A DNA stretch of 64,000 nucleotides from Lachnospiraceae bacterium (lineage in GTDB: Bacteria > Bacillota > Clostridia > Lachnospirales > Lachnospiraceae). Position 1 is the first letter of the stretch. Each line of letters starts with the position of its first letter. The translations under genes and the position numbers were made by a program. Location: assembly GCA_014239155.1 (NCBI GenBank), contig JAAZZQ010000089.1, forward strand, positions 24,797 through 88,796, given 5' to 3'. Positions 33,527 through 42,844 of this stretch are shown piece after piece. Below the pieces are notes generated by a model that did not search any database, was not told where the DNA came from, and was given only the letters and a program-made list of their open reading frames with translations.

Positions 33527-34834
33527 ATGATAGAACCAACAAATGAGAAGAATACTACCATACAAAATATATACAGACAATTGGGCATTTCGGCTCGAGT
33601 TTACCGCTTTTGTCAAGAGATTTTACAACAATTACAATTGCGCTTTGAGGAGATTGATCAAAATACGGAGTATAACCAACTGAAAGTGTTGCAGGCAATG
33701 CAGAATAATAAGGTCAGTGAAGCTTGCCTTTTGGGAACTACTGGTTACGGTTATAATGATTTTGGCAGAGAGACATTGGAAGCAGTGTATGCATCTGTTT
33801 TTCACGCGGAAGATGCGCTGGTTAGACCACAGATTACTTGTGGGACACATGCGCTGGCGTTGGCGTTGATGAGTAATCTACGCCCGGGTGATGAACTGTT
33901 GTCTCCTGTGGGAAAGCCTTATGATACGTTGGAGGAGGTAATTGGTATTCGTCCATCAAAAGGGTCACTTGCAGAGTATGGCATTTCATATAGGCAAGTA
34001 GATTTGCTTCCTGATGGCAGTTTTGACTATGATGGTATTCGGGCAGCAGTTAGCGAAAAGACAAGGCTTGTCACAATACAGCGCTCCAAGGGATATCAGA
34101 CAAGACCAACGCTTTCCGTTCAAAAAATTGGAGAACTGATTTCATTTATCAAAAAAATGAAACCAGATATTATTTGTATGGTTGATAATTGTTACGGCGA
34201 GTTTGTGGAGCGCATAGAACCTACTGATGTGGGAGCAGATATGGTGGTCGGTTCGCTCATCAAGAATCCCGGAGGCGGACTTGCGCCGATTGGCGGATAT
34301 ATTGCTGGGAAAAAAGAATGTGTGGAAAATGCGGCTTACAGGCTTACATCACCCGGGCTTGGCAAGGAGGTTGGGGCTTCGCTCGGTATTCTGCGGGATT
34401 TTTATCATGGCTTGTTTCTTGCGCCAACAGTGACGGCAGGCGCGTTAAAAGGAGCCATCTTTGCGGCGAATATCTATGAAAAGTTGGGCTTTAAAGTTGT
34501 GCCAAACAGTACAGAATCAAGGCATGATATTATACAGGCGGTCGAGTTTGGGACAGCCGAAGGAGTGATTGCTTTCTGTAAAGGGATTCAGGCAGCAGCG
34601 CCGGTTGATAGTTTTGTTATACCAGAATCATGGGATATGCCCGGATATGATGCGCCGGTGATTATGGCTGCGGGGGCATTTGTCTCGGGTTCCTCAATTG
34701 AATTGAGCGCGGATGGTCCGATGAAACCGCCTTATGCTGTGTATTTTCAAGGAGGATTGACCTTTGAGCACGCACGGTTTGGCATTATGAAGACCCTTCA
34801 GACTGTTGTTGATGCAGGAATTATAGAGATTTAA
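33527..34834 (+). CDS. YnbB-like PLP enzyme (methionine gamma-lyase/aluminium-resistance family)
   Basis: This 435-residue PLP-dependent protein of the aspartate aminotransferase fold has GYGYNDFGRETLEAVYA, QITCGTHALALAL, MVDNCYGEFVE and the PLP Lys in VGSLIKNPGGGLAP. The family is annotated variously as aluminium-resistance protein or methionine gamma-lyase-like; the reaction is not proven. Next to miaA as in Bacillus (miaA-hfq-ynbB neighbourhood), but hfq is absent here. Confidence 0.9.
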   Translation: MIEPTNEKNTTIQNIYRQLGISARVYRFCQEILQQLQLRFEEIDQNTEYNQLKVLQAMQNNKVSEACLLGTTGYGYNDFGRETLEAVYASVFHAEDALVRPQITCGTHALALALMSNLRPGDELLSPVGKPYDTLEEVIGIRPSKGSLAEYGISYRQVDLLPDGSFDYDGIRAAVSEKTRLVTIQRSKGYQTRPTLSVQKIGELISFIKKMKPDIICMVDNCYGEFVERIEPTDVGADMVVGSLIKNPGGGLAPIGGYIAGKKECVENAAYRLTSPGLGKEVGASLGILRDFYHGLFLAPTVTAGALKGAIFAANIYEKLGFKVVPNSTESRHDIIQAVEFGTAEGVIAFCKGIQAAAPVDSFVIPESWDMPGYDAPVIMAAGAFVSGSSIELSADGPMKPPYAVYFQGGLTFEHARFGIMKTLQTVVDAGIIEI

Positions 34835-35028
34835 AAAAAGTATTAAAAATTTCATAAAACTTTCCAAAATAGGAAATATGTCGAAAAAAAACTAATCTTT
34901 TTTATGTACAGACGCAAGATGGTGTGGTAAGATATCTAAGAAAGCTGGAAAGGATGACTGCATGGTATAAAAAGGCTATAAAATTGCAGTTGTCCGATAC
35001 GCTTAGATGGAGAGCAAGGCGTAAATAC

Positions 35029-35718
35029 ATGAGTCTTTTTAAAAAATTATATGCTAAGGATGAGTTGCCTTATGACAAATTTATGAGGCTTGGACCGGAA
35101 TGTCTTTCGGATGCCGAGCTTCTTGCTATCATGCTCAGGACTGGAACAAAAGAAAAAACTCCTATTGAACTTGGCAGGGAAATTTTAAAATTGGCTGGTG
35201 AGGGAATAGGGCTTTTGGGGCTGTATCATTTTGGAATTAAGGATTTGATGCAGATATCTGGAATCGGTGAAGTCAAGGCAGTGCAATTGCTTTGCATTGC
35301 CGAAATTGCTAAGCGGACTTCCAATATGCAGGCAAGGCCAGACCTTACTTTTGACAAACCTGAGACCGTGGCGGCTTATTATATGGAACAGATGCGGCAC
35401 AGAGATACAGAGCAGCTTTTATTGGTGCTTCTCGATGCCAGACGGCATATTGTGGACGAGTCTGTATTGTCAACAGGCACATTTAATTCGACGCTGATTT
35501 CACCTAGAGAAATCTGTATTAGGGCCATGCGCAATGAAGCATCCTATATCGTGATTCTGCACAATCATCCCAGTGGTGATCCGACGCCTAGCAGGCAGGA
35601 TGTGCAAGTGACACAGAAGATAAAGGAAGTATCCGATTTAGTTGAAATTCCATTGCTGGACCATATCATTATTGGGGATAACAGATATACCAGCTTTATT
35701 CAAAAAGGACTTTTATGA
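35029..35718 (+). CDS. radC: RadC family JAMM-domain protein
   Basis: This 229-residue protein (from ATG 35029) has the N-terminal UPF0758 helix-hairpin-helix (LGPECLSDAELLAIMLRTGT, ISGIGEVKAVQL) and the C-terminal JAMM/MPN+ metal site HNHPSGDPTPSRQD. Despite the name, a role in repair is not established. The frame is open from a GTG at 34924, which would add 35 residues; the family length supports 35029, but no good RBS decides it. Confidence 0.9.
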   Translation: MSLFKKLYAKDELPYDKFMRLGPECLSDAELLAIMLRTGTKEKTPIELGREILKLAGEGIGLLGLYHFGIKDLMQISGIGEVKAVQLLCIAEIAKRTSNMQARPDLTFDKPETVAAYYMEQMRHRDTEQLLLVLLDARRHIVDESVLSTGTFNSTLISPREICIRAMRNEASYIVILHNHPSGDPTPSRQDVQVTQKIKEVSDLVEIPLLDHIIIGDNRYTSFIQKGLL

Positions 35719-35732
35719 GGAAAGGAGTTGTT

Positions 35733-36743
35733 ATGTTGGCTAACAACGCATTTGGTATTGATTTAGGTACCAGAACAATTAAGATTTACAACGCTCACAG
35801 TGACAACGTTATTGTTGAGAAAAATATGATCGCGATTGAGGACAAGAAAAATTTATTTGCATATGGTGATTCTGCATTTGAAATGTTTGAGAAGGCACCA
35901 TCTAGTATTGAAATATCTTATCCGCTTTGCAATGGAGTCATTGCGGATATTAAAAATATGCAGTTGATTCTCAAGAATTTTATACTGGATTGTAACAAGG
36001 GAGTTGTGAAGCCCGCAGAGTTTTATATTGCAGTTCCATCAGATATAACTGAGGTGGAGAAGCGGGCGTTTTCCGATTTGGTGAAAGACGCCAATATCAA
36101 GGCGAAGAAGATTTTGCGTGTGGAAAAAGCAGTTGCAGACGGGCTTGGGCTTGATATTGATGTCAAGAATGCACAGGGAATTCTTGTTGTCAATGTCGGG
36201 TTTCATACAACGGAAATCTCTATTTTATCACTGGGAGGTATTGTGCTTAGCCGTCTGATAAAAGTAGGAGGACAGAAGTTTGATGAGTCAATTAAAAATG
36301 CGATTCGCAAAGAGTTTAGCCTGATTGTCGGCAGTAAAACTGCGGAGAATGTCAAGATAGATCTCCGGGAACTTGAGGAGGATAAGCGAAAAGCAGTTGT
36401 ATATGGCCGGGATATTGTGACAGGGCTTCCTATGGAGAAGGAAATACCAACGGATTTGGTGAGCGAGAGTATGCTTGAGAATTTTAATGTGATTATTGAT
36501 AACATTAGAGTAATTCTTGAAAGAACTCCGCCAGAATTGTCCGCAGATATTTTTCGCAGGGGAATCTATCTGACGGGAGGTGCGTCGCAGGTTGTGCATT
36601 TGGCAGAACTGATTGCAAAAGGAACCGGTTTAAGGGTAAATGTGAGTGAGAATCCGGTGTCTGGCGTTGCCCTTGGACTTGCCAAGATTATCAAAGATGA
36701 TAACTATAAATCAGTTGCATATTTAGAAGGAATGGGGCGCTAG
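35733..36743 (+). CDS. mreB: Rod shape-determining actin homologue MreB
   Basis: This 336-residue actin-fold ATPase polymerises under the membrane and guides lateral wall synthesis. Phosphate 1 motif FGIDLGTRTIKIY, the connect and phosphate 2 region GILVVNVGFHTTEISIL, and the adenosine motif IYLTGGASQVVHL are present. The phosphate 2 motif has VNVGFHT rather than DIGGGTT, so it is a somewhat divergent MreB. GGAAAGGAG precedes ATG 35733. Confidence 0.92.
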   Translation: MLANNAFGIDLGTRTIKIYNAHSDNVIVEKNMIAIEDKKNLFAYGDSAFEMFEKAPSSIEISYPLCNGVIADIKNMQLILKNFILDCNKGVVKPAEFYIAVPSDITEVEKRAFSDLVKDANIKAKKILRVEKAVADGLGLDIDVKNAQGILVVNVGFHTTEISILSLGGIVLSRLIKVGGQKFDESIKNAIRKEFSLIVGSKTAENVKIDLRELEEDKRKAVVYGRDIVTGLPMEKEIPTDLVSESMLENFNVIIDNIRVILERTPPELSADIFRRGIYLTGGASQVVHLAELIAKGTGLRVNVSENPVSGVALGLAKIIKDDNYKSVAYLEGMGR

Positions 36744-36748
36744 TATTC

Positions 36749-37621
36749 ATGAGTCCGGTGGCGAAGAGAAAAAAAGGTAAGTTCTCTATTCCAAGCAAAT
36801 ACCTATTGTTAATTTTGACTTGTGTCTGTGTAGCGTTGATGGCGGTGACATTTTTTACAGATTATTCTGCATCGCCGCTCAATAAGTTGGTGGGTTATAT
36901 TGTAGTTCCATTTCAAGATGGTGTCAGTCGGATTGGCACTTGGATATCTGTCCGGATAGATGAGCTTGGAGAATTACGCATTGTACTTCAGGAAAATCAG
37001 GAACTTAAGCAACAACTCGACGAGCTGACAGTTCAGAATACACAGCTTCAGCAGGACAAATATGAATTGAACAATCTGCGGGAATTGTACAAGCTGGATG
37101 AACAGTACAGTGGATATGAGAAGGTCGGCGCCAGAATTATTGCGAGGGACAGTGGGAATTGGTTTCATGCATTTACAATCAACAAGGGGGAAGAAGATGG
37201 ACTCGCCATCGATATGAACGTGATTGCTGGCGGAGGGCTTGTTGGAAGAATTATTGATATCGGACCAAACTGGGCAAAGGTTAACGCCATTATCAACGAC
37301 GATTCCAATGTGAGTGGCATGGTGCTTGCAAGTTCCGATATTTTGATGGTCAGCGGTTCGCTTCAGTTAATGGGAGATGGCGTGATTGGTTTTGGGCAGC
37401 TTATTGATTCACAGAACACTGTGAAAGTTGGTGACAAAATAGTCACATCAAATATCAGCGACAAGTATCTGCCAAGTATTTTGATTGGATATATCAGTGA
37501 GATTAATCAGGATTCCAATAATATTACAAAATCGGGAAAAATTACGCCTGCAGTCGATTTTGAACACCTTGAGGAGGTGCTTGTTATTTTAAAGATAAAA
37601 CAGCAAATAGGGGATAAGTAG
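36749..37621 (+). CDS. mreC: Rod shape-determining protein MreC
   Basis: This 290-residue bitopic protein has one N-terminal membrane segment (YLLLILTCVCVALMAVTFF), a coiled coil (about residues 70-115), and the beta-barrel core (RIIARDSGNWFHAFTINKGE, VIAGGGLVGRI, DSNVSGMV). It links MreB to the PBP/RodA machinery. It starts 5 bp after mreB and is followed by mreD 4 bp later. Confidence 0.95.
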   Translation: MSPVAKRKKGKFSIPSKYLLLILTCVCVALMAVTFFTDYSASPLNKLVGYIVVPFQDGVSRIGTWISVRIDELGELRIVLQENQELKQQLDELTVQNTQLQQDKYELNNLRELYKLDEQYSGYEKVGARIIARDSGNWFHAFTINKGEEDGLAIDMNVIAGGGLVGRIIDIGPNWAKVNAIINDDSNVSGMVLASSDILMVSGSLQLMGDGVIGFGQLIDSQNTVKVGDKIVTSNISDKYLPSILIGYISEINQDSNNITKSGKITPAVDFEHLEEVLVILKIKQQIGDK

Positions 37622-37625
37622 GTTC

Positions 37626-38141
37626 ATGAAGAGAAATATTATACTATTTTTAGTAATGTTATGTGGATTTGTTCTTCAGACAACACTGTTTCAGACGCTG
37701 AGTTTTGGCGGGATATCTCCGAATATACTAATTATTATTACAGTGTCCTATGCATTTATGTATGGCGGGAAATGTGGTATGGTGGTTGGCTTTCTGTGTG
37801 GATTGCTAATGGATATTTTTTATGGAAATGTTCTTGGCTTTTATGCCTTGGTCTATTTGTACATAGGAGCTGCAAATGGCGTATTTCACAGTATTTTTTA
37901 TCAGGATGATATCAAATTACCGCTAGTGCTAATTCTTGTGAGTGATTTTGTCTATACATTTATTTGCTATGTGTTGTTGTATCTTTTGCGGAGACGGTTT
38001 GATATTTTATATTATTTGAAATATATTATGATTCCAGAGGTTGTGTATACTATTTTTGTTACAGTGTTTATATATCCGATGATATTGTTTTTAAACAGAA
38101 CAATAGATGATGTCGAAAGAGGTGAAAATAAGGTTGTTTAG
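37626..38141 (+). CDS. mreD: Rod shape-determining protein MreD
   Basis: This 171-residue integral membrane protein has about five hydrophobic segments (MLCGFVLQTTLFQTL, GMVVGFLCGLLMDIFYG). Its position between mreC and PBP2 is diagnostic. Its 3' end overlaps the following gene by up to 35 bp. Confidence 0.92.
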   Translation: MKRNIILFLVMLCGFVLQTTLFQTLSFGGISPNILIIITVSYAFMYGGKCGMVVGFLCGLLMDIFYGNVLGFYALVYLYIGAANGVFHSIFYQDDIKLPLVLILVSDFVYTFICYVLLYLLRRRFDILYYLKYIMIPEVVYTIFVTVFIYPMILFLNRTIDDVERGENKVV

Positions 38142-40995
38142 AAGGATTGGTGAAAGTCTGTATAATCTGCTGACATCTAGACTGTTATTGCTGTTTATTG
38201 TGTTTGTGGGAATGGCAGCGATCTTGATTTACAGGCTGTTTGACCTGCAAATTGTAAATGGTGAATCCTATTTGAACAATTTTCGACTGATGGTACAGAA
38301 GGAAAAGGTCATAGAGGGAACACGTGGGAATATTTATGACAGAAATGGCAATCTGCTCGCCTACAATGAACTTGCGTATTCAGTTACGATAGAGGATGTC
38401 TATGAATCAAATGAAAAGCTTAATTTGACGCTTTACAAGCTGATTCATATGATTGAAGAAAACGGCGATAACATCATCAGCGATTTTAATATTATATTAA
38501 ATGACAATGGGGATTATGAATTTACTGTTGAGGGGACTCGACTGCTTCGCTTTAAAGCAGATGTCTATGGATGCCCTAAAATAGATGGACCTGATTTTAA
38601 ATATTATATGAAAAATGCTTCTGCACAGGAAATTATAGATTATCTTGTCAATCGGTTTAAAATTGGAGCTTATCATGAGAATGAGAGCGGTAAGAGAGAG
38701 TTTGTGCCAGCAGAAGGATATAGTAAAAAAGAAGTCTTACAGATTGCAACACTTCGATATCAGATGAACCTGTACAGTTATCAGAAATATATTCCGACAA
38801 CTGTCGCGACAGATGTCTCACTAAAGACAGTGGCTGTTATTATGGAAAATGCGGTGCAATTAGAGGGTGTTGCGATAGAGGAAGATATGATACGAAAGTA
38901 TAATTACCCATTTTATTTTTCACATATTCTTGGATATACTGGTAAGATTTCTTCTGAGGAACTTGCAACGCTCTCACAGCAGGATAATAGCTATACGATG
39001 AATGACACCGTTGGAAAGGGCGGTATTGAGCAGGTAATGGAACTCAAACTTCAGGGAAAGAAGGGTTCTGAAACGATTTATGTCGATAATATGGGAAAGG
39101 TTGTCAATACAACAGACCATGTTGAGGCGCAAGCAGGGAATGATGTCTATCTGACATTAGACAAAGATTTGCAAGTTGCGATTTACAATATTTTGGAAGA
39201 AAAAATAGCAGGTATTCTAGTCAATAAAACTAGAAATATCTTTAATTATGACCCGCTTTCTTCGTCGTCACGGCAGAATATTATTATTCCAATTGATGAT
39301 GTGTATTTTGCCCTGATTAACAATAATGTGATTGACATGAATCATTTTACAGACGCGGATGCTTATGATACAGAGAGAGAAGTCTATCAGATTTTTTTGG
39401 AAAAGCAACAGGACGTTCTTGCATCACTTACAGAAGAATTATCCACAACAAAGACACCATACAATAAACTCACAAAAGAATACAAAAACTATCAGAGCTA
39501 TATTGTCTCGATGTTGACGGAAAAGGAAGTTCTGATGCATTCCGCCATAAACAAGGAAGATCCAACTTATATTGCATGGACCACAGACGAAGTTATCAGC
39601 TTGAATGAATACCTGACTTATGCGATTTCACAGAATTGGATAGACATTACAAAATTATCTGTGAAATCTCAGTATTCGGATTCTGCAGAAGTGTTGAACA
39701 GCGTGATTCAGTACATTATAGACAATCTAAAGGACAACACACGTTTTTCTAAAAAAATATATAAGTATATGATTAGCAATCAGACAATCACTGGTCGACA
39801 AATCTGTATGCTGCTCTGGGAGCAGGATTTGATTACCGTTGAGGAAAGCAAGATTACAGCCCTAAAAAATGGAGCGACGAGTCCTTATAGTTTTATATTG
39901 GAAATGATACGAACATTGCAGATTACGCCGGCGCAGTTGGCTTTGGACCCCTGTACAGGTTCCTGTGTTGTCACAGATGTCAATACAGGAGAAGTTTTAG
40001 CATTGGTATCCTATCCAGGATATGATATTAACAAGCTGGCAAATGGAGTAGACGCGGAATATTTTGCCAAATTACAGGCAGATTTATCTGTGCCACAGTG
40101 GAGTGCTGCCACACAACAGCAGACTGCACCTGGATCTACGTTTAAGATGGTATCGGCTGTCGCCGCAATGCAAGAAGGAGTTGTTTCTTCTTTGAGTGAG
40201 ACAATTCGCTGCAATGGTATTTTTGATAAACTTACAGCGACAACACACAAATGCTGGTCTTCTGTAGGGCACGGTGCAATGAATTTGTCAAATGCAATTG
40301 CAAATTCTTGTAATGTATATTTTTATGAAGTTGGCTATCGGCTTGCGCAGGACAATACTGGTTACAACAGTGAATATGGTCTTGAAAGACTGGAAAAGTA
40401 TGCAGATTTGTTTGGTCTTACAGAAAAGTCTGGTGTGGAAGTAACAGAATCTGAACCGAAATTTTCTGATGAATATCCTGTTCCATCTGCGATTGGTCAG
40501 GGAACAAACAATTATACGACAGTGGGGCTTGCAAGATATTTGACAGCAGTAGCAAACAGTGGTATCGTATATCAGTTAAGTATTTTGGACAAGCTGACGG
40601 ATTCACAGGGAAATCTCATTGAGGATTACAAGCCTGCAATAAGAAATACAATTGAGATTGACAATAGTATATGGAATGCCATCCATGCTGGAATGCGGTC
40701 TGTGGTGGAAAAGAAAGCCTATTACAATGCGCTTCCAGTAGATGTTGCTGGCAAGACTGGTACGGCACAGGAGGGGCGCAACCGCACCAACCATGCACTC
40801 TTTCTAAGTTATGCACCCTATGAAAATCCTGAGATATCAGTAACAGTGCGTATCGCATATGGATACAGCTCAGATTATGCAGCACAGACTGCAAGGGATG
40901 TATATAAATATTACTATGGTCTGGCAGAGGAGGATGAGCTTCTGACAGGTACAGCAGCAACTCTTGATGCTGTCAGTGGGACACAACAGGATTAA
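38107..40995 (+). CDS. Class B penicillin-binding protein 2, with large insertion
   Basis: This up to 962-residue elongation transpeptidase has one membrane anchor (LLLLFIVFVGMAAILIYRLF), the dimerisation domain (GTRGNIYDRNGNLLAYNE; about 70-345) and a transpeptidase with STFK (catalytic S677), SCN (734-736) and KTG (883-885). Between LTLDKDLQ (about 350) and GSCVVTDVNTGEVLALVSYPG (about 618) there is an insertion of about 245 residues with no recognisable domain. The start may be ATG 38107/38110, GTG 38122 or TTG 38134; the AGAGGTG site favours the last. It is the partner of RodA at 42845. Confidence 0.92.
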   Translation: MMSKEVKIRLFRRIGESLYNLLTSRLLLLFIVFVGMAAILIYRLFDLQIVNGESYLNNFRLMVQKEKVIEGTRGNIYDRNGNLLAYNELAYSVTIEDVYESNEKLNLTLYKLIHMIEENGDNIISDFNIILNDNGDYEFTVEGTRLLRFKADVYGCPKIDGPDFKYYMKNASAQEIIDYLVNRFKIGAYHENESGKREFVPAEGYSKKEVLQIATLRYQMNLYSYQKYIPTTVATDVSLKTVAVIMENAVQLEGVAIEEDMIRKYNYPFYFSHILGYTGKISSEELATLSQQDNSYTMNDTVGKGGIEQVMELKLQGKKGSETIYVDNMGKVVNTTDHVEAQAGNDVYLTLDKDLQVAIYNILEEKIAGILVNKTRNIFNYDPLSSSSRQNIIIPIDDVYFALINNNVIDMNHFTDADAYDTEREVYQIFLEKQQDVLASLTEELSTTKTPYNKLTKEYKNYQSYIVSMLTEKEVLMHSAINKEDPTYIAWTTDEVISLNEYLTYAISQNWIDITKLSVKSQYSDSAEVLNSVIQYIIDNLKDNTRFSKKIYKYMISNQTITGRQICMLLWEQDLITVEESKITALKNGATSPYSFILEMIRTLQITPAQLALDPCTGSCVVTDVNTGEVLALVSYPGYDINKLANGVDAEYFAKLQADLSVPQWSAATQQQTAPGSTFKMVSAVAAMQEGVVSSLSETIRCNGIFDKLTATTHKCWSSVGHGAMNLSNAIANSCNVYFYEVGYRLAQDNTGYNSEYGLERLEKYADLFGLTEKSGVEVTESEPKFSDEYPVPSAIGQGTNNYTTVGLARYLTAVANSGIVYQLSILDKLTDSQGNLIEDYKPAIRNTIEIDNSIWNAIHAGMRSVVEKKAYYNALPVDVAGKTGTAQEGRNRTNHALFLSYAPYENPEISVTVRIAYGYSSDYAAQTARDVYKYYYGLAEEDELLTGTAATLDAVSGTQQD

Positions 40996-41006
40996 AAGGA
41001 GCAGAT

Positions 41007-41687
41007 GTGAAAAATTCAGTTATTTTAAAAAGTTTTTCTAACGGCATATCAGTTATTTTGGACAGTGTGATTCCATTTGAGGAACTGCTGAATGATATTG
41101 CAGCCAAATTCCAGAGTGCAGATGGATTTTTTAAAGACGCGTCTGTGGCGATTGCTCTGGAAGGGCGAGAATTGACTGAGGTGCAGGAGCGCCAGATTTT
41201 GGATGCAATCACGCAGAACTCTCGATTAAAAATACTTTGCCTTATGGAAAAAGATGAAGAGAAAAATTTAAAATTTCTCGAAGCACAAAACAGATTAAAT
41301 TTTTACAATGATGAAAACAGCGGGCAATTTTACAGAGGGACGCTTCGGGAAGGGGCAAGCATAGAGACGGAACACAGTATTATCATTCTCGGTGACGTCT
41401 GTGAAGGAAGTTGTGTGTATTCCAGCAAAGATATCGTTATTCTTGGGACATTGACAGGGGATGTATATGCGGGGGCAGGAGGAAATAACAGTCATTTTAT
41501 TGTGGCTCTTGACATGAATCCCGGCGTTCTTCAGATTGGTGATCTTGTGTATAGTGGTCAGCTACAGAAAACATCCAGATGGGGGTTTCGCAAGCCTCAG
41601 GCAGTACCAAAGATTGCGTACACGTACAATGGTGAAGTGCTGATTGAATCTATTACGAAAGAATTGCTGGACAATTTTACCCTATAA
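41007..41687 (+). CDS. minC: Septum site-determining protein MinC
   Basis: This 226-residue FtsZ antagonist starts with GTG (AAGGAG upstream; ATG at 41005 is followed at once by a stop). The N-terminal domain binds FtsZ; the C-terminal right-handed beta-helix is visible as GTLREGASIETEHSIIILGD, VYSSKDIVILGTLTGDVYAG and ALDMNPGVLQIGDL. Confidence 0.92.
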   Translation: MKNSVILKSFSNGISVILDSVIPFEELLNDIAAKFQSADGFFKDASVAIALEGRELTEVQERQILDAITQNSRLKILCLMEKDEEKNLKFLEAQNRLNFYNDENSGQFYRGTLREGASIETEHSIIILGDVCEGSCVYSSKDIVILGTLTGDVYAGAGGNNSHFIVALDMNPGVLQIGDLVYSGQLQKTSRWGFRKPQAVPKIAYTYNGEVLIESITKELLDNFTL

Positions 41688-41747
41688 TAGTATATAAAAT
41701 CGTATAGGTGTCCGGAGAACCATTATTAGTAATGGAGGATTTTTCCT

Positions 41748-42557
41748 ATGAGTGAAGTGATTGTTGTTACATCAGGGAAAGGCGGTGTGGGTAAGACCAC
41801 CACATCTGCAAACGTAGGAACAGGTCTGGCTGAGATGGGGAAAAGTGTCGTTTTGATTGACGCAGATATTGGACTTAGAAATTTGGATGTTGTGATGGGG
41901 CTGGAAAATCGCATCGTCTATAATCTTGTCGATGTAATTGAAGGAAATTGCAGATTAAAACAGGCACTGATAAAGGACAAAAGACATACGGGCTTATTTC
42001 TTATGCCAGCAGCGCAGACGCGGGATAAGAATTGCATCACACCAGAGCAGATGGTAAAGCTTATTGACAGTTTAAGAGAACAGTTTGATTACATAATTCT
42101 GGATTGCCCAGCAGGAATTGAACAGGGATTTCAAAATGCCATTGCGGGTGCTGACCACGCAATTGTTGTGACGACGCCGGAGGTTTCAGCGATACGAGAT
42201 GCAGACAGAATTATTGGACTCCTCGAGGCGAATGAGATTAAAAAGGTTGATTTGGTGTTGAATAGACTGCGGCAAGATTTGATACGGCGGGGCGAGATGA
42301 TGACGGTTGATGACGTAATCGATATATTGGGGCTTCCACTTTTGGGGGTAGTGCCAGATGACGAAAATGTTGTAATAGCTACAAATCAGGGTGAACCGCT
42401 GGTAGGAAAAAACACGGAAGCTGGACAGGCATTTTACAACATTTGTAAGCGCCTAGAAGGAAAAGAAGTTCCCTTTCGGGATTTTGGCAAAAATATTACA
42501 ATTTGGACAAGATTTTCAGCATTGTTCAAAAGAAATCTACAGGAGGAGAGGGCATGA
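41748..42557 (+). CDS. minD: Septum site-determining ATPase MinD
   Basis: This 269-residue deviant-Walker ATPase has TSGKGGVGKTTTSANVG (Walker A with the signature Lys), LIDADIGLRNLDVVMGLENR, and LDCPAGIEQGF. The C-terminus FGKNITIWTRFSALFKRNLQ is an amphipathic membrane-targeting helix. Stop codon overlaps the minE start by ATGA. GGAGGATTTTTCCT precedes its ATG. Confidence 0.97.
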   Translation: MSEVIVVTSGKGGVGKTTTSANVGTGLAEMGKSVVLIDADIGLRNLDVVMGLENRIVYNLVDVIEGNCRLKQALIKDKRHTGLFLMPAAQTRDKNCITPEQMVKLIDSLREQFDYIILDCPAGIEQGFQNAIAGADHAIVVTTPEVSAIRDADRIIGLLEANEIKKVDLVLNRLRQDLIRRGEMMTVDDVIDILGLPLLGVVPDDENVVIATNQGEPLVGKNTEAGQAFYNICKRLEGKEVPFRDFGKNITIWTRFSALFKRNLQEERA

Positions 42558-42823
42558 GTTTATTTTCTATTTTTAAAAGAAGAACGTCGAGTCAAATTGC
42601 GAAAGATAGACTTAAAATCTTGCTGATATCAGACAGAGTCAACTGCTCTCCTGAGATGATGGAACTGATTAAGAATGATATTGCGCAGGTGATATCAAAG
42701 TATATGCAGATTGATGCATCCAGCATGGAGGTTCAGATTGCCAAGACTGGAAACGCGGCAAGAAATGGTAAAAAAATGCCTGTATTATACGCAAATATAC
42801 CAATTTTGGATTTGCGCAGCTAG
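42554..42823 (+). CDS. minE: Cell division topological specificity factor MinE
   Basis: This 89-residue protein begins MSLFSIFKRRTSSQIAKDRL, with the membrane-targeting N-terminus and anti-MinCD segment (RLKILLISDRVNCSPEMMEL), then the beta-rich dimer domain. The ATG overlaps minD's stop and follows GGAGGAGAGG. MinE suggests oscillatory control of the Min gradient. Confidence 0.95.
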   Translation: MSLFSIFKRRTSSQIAKDRLKILLISDRVNCSPEMMELIKNDIAQVISKYMQIDASSMEVQIAKTGNAARNGKKMPVLYANIPILDLRS

Positions 42824-42844
42824 ATTGTATAAAGGACAGGGATA

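Noticed and set aside
34861..34890. Match GGAAATATGTCG to the GACCCG repeat core
   Set aside because: Only 12 bases shared and no GACCCG or closing arm; probably chance.
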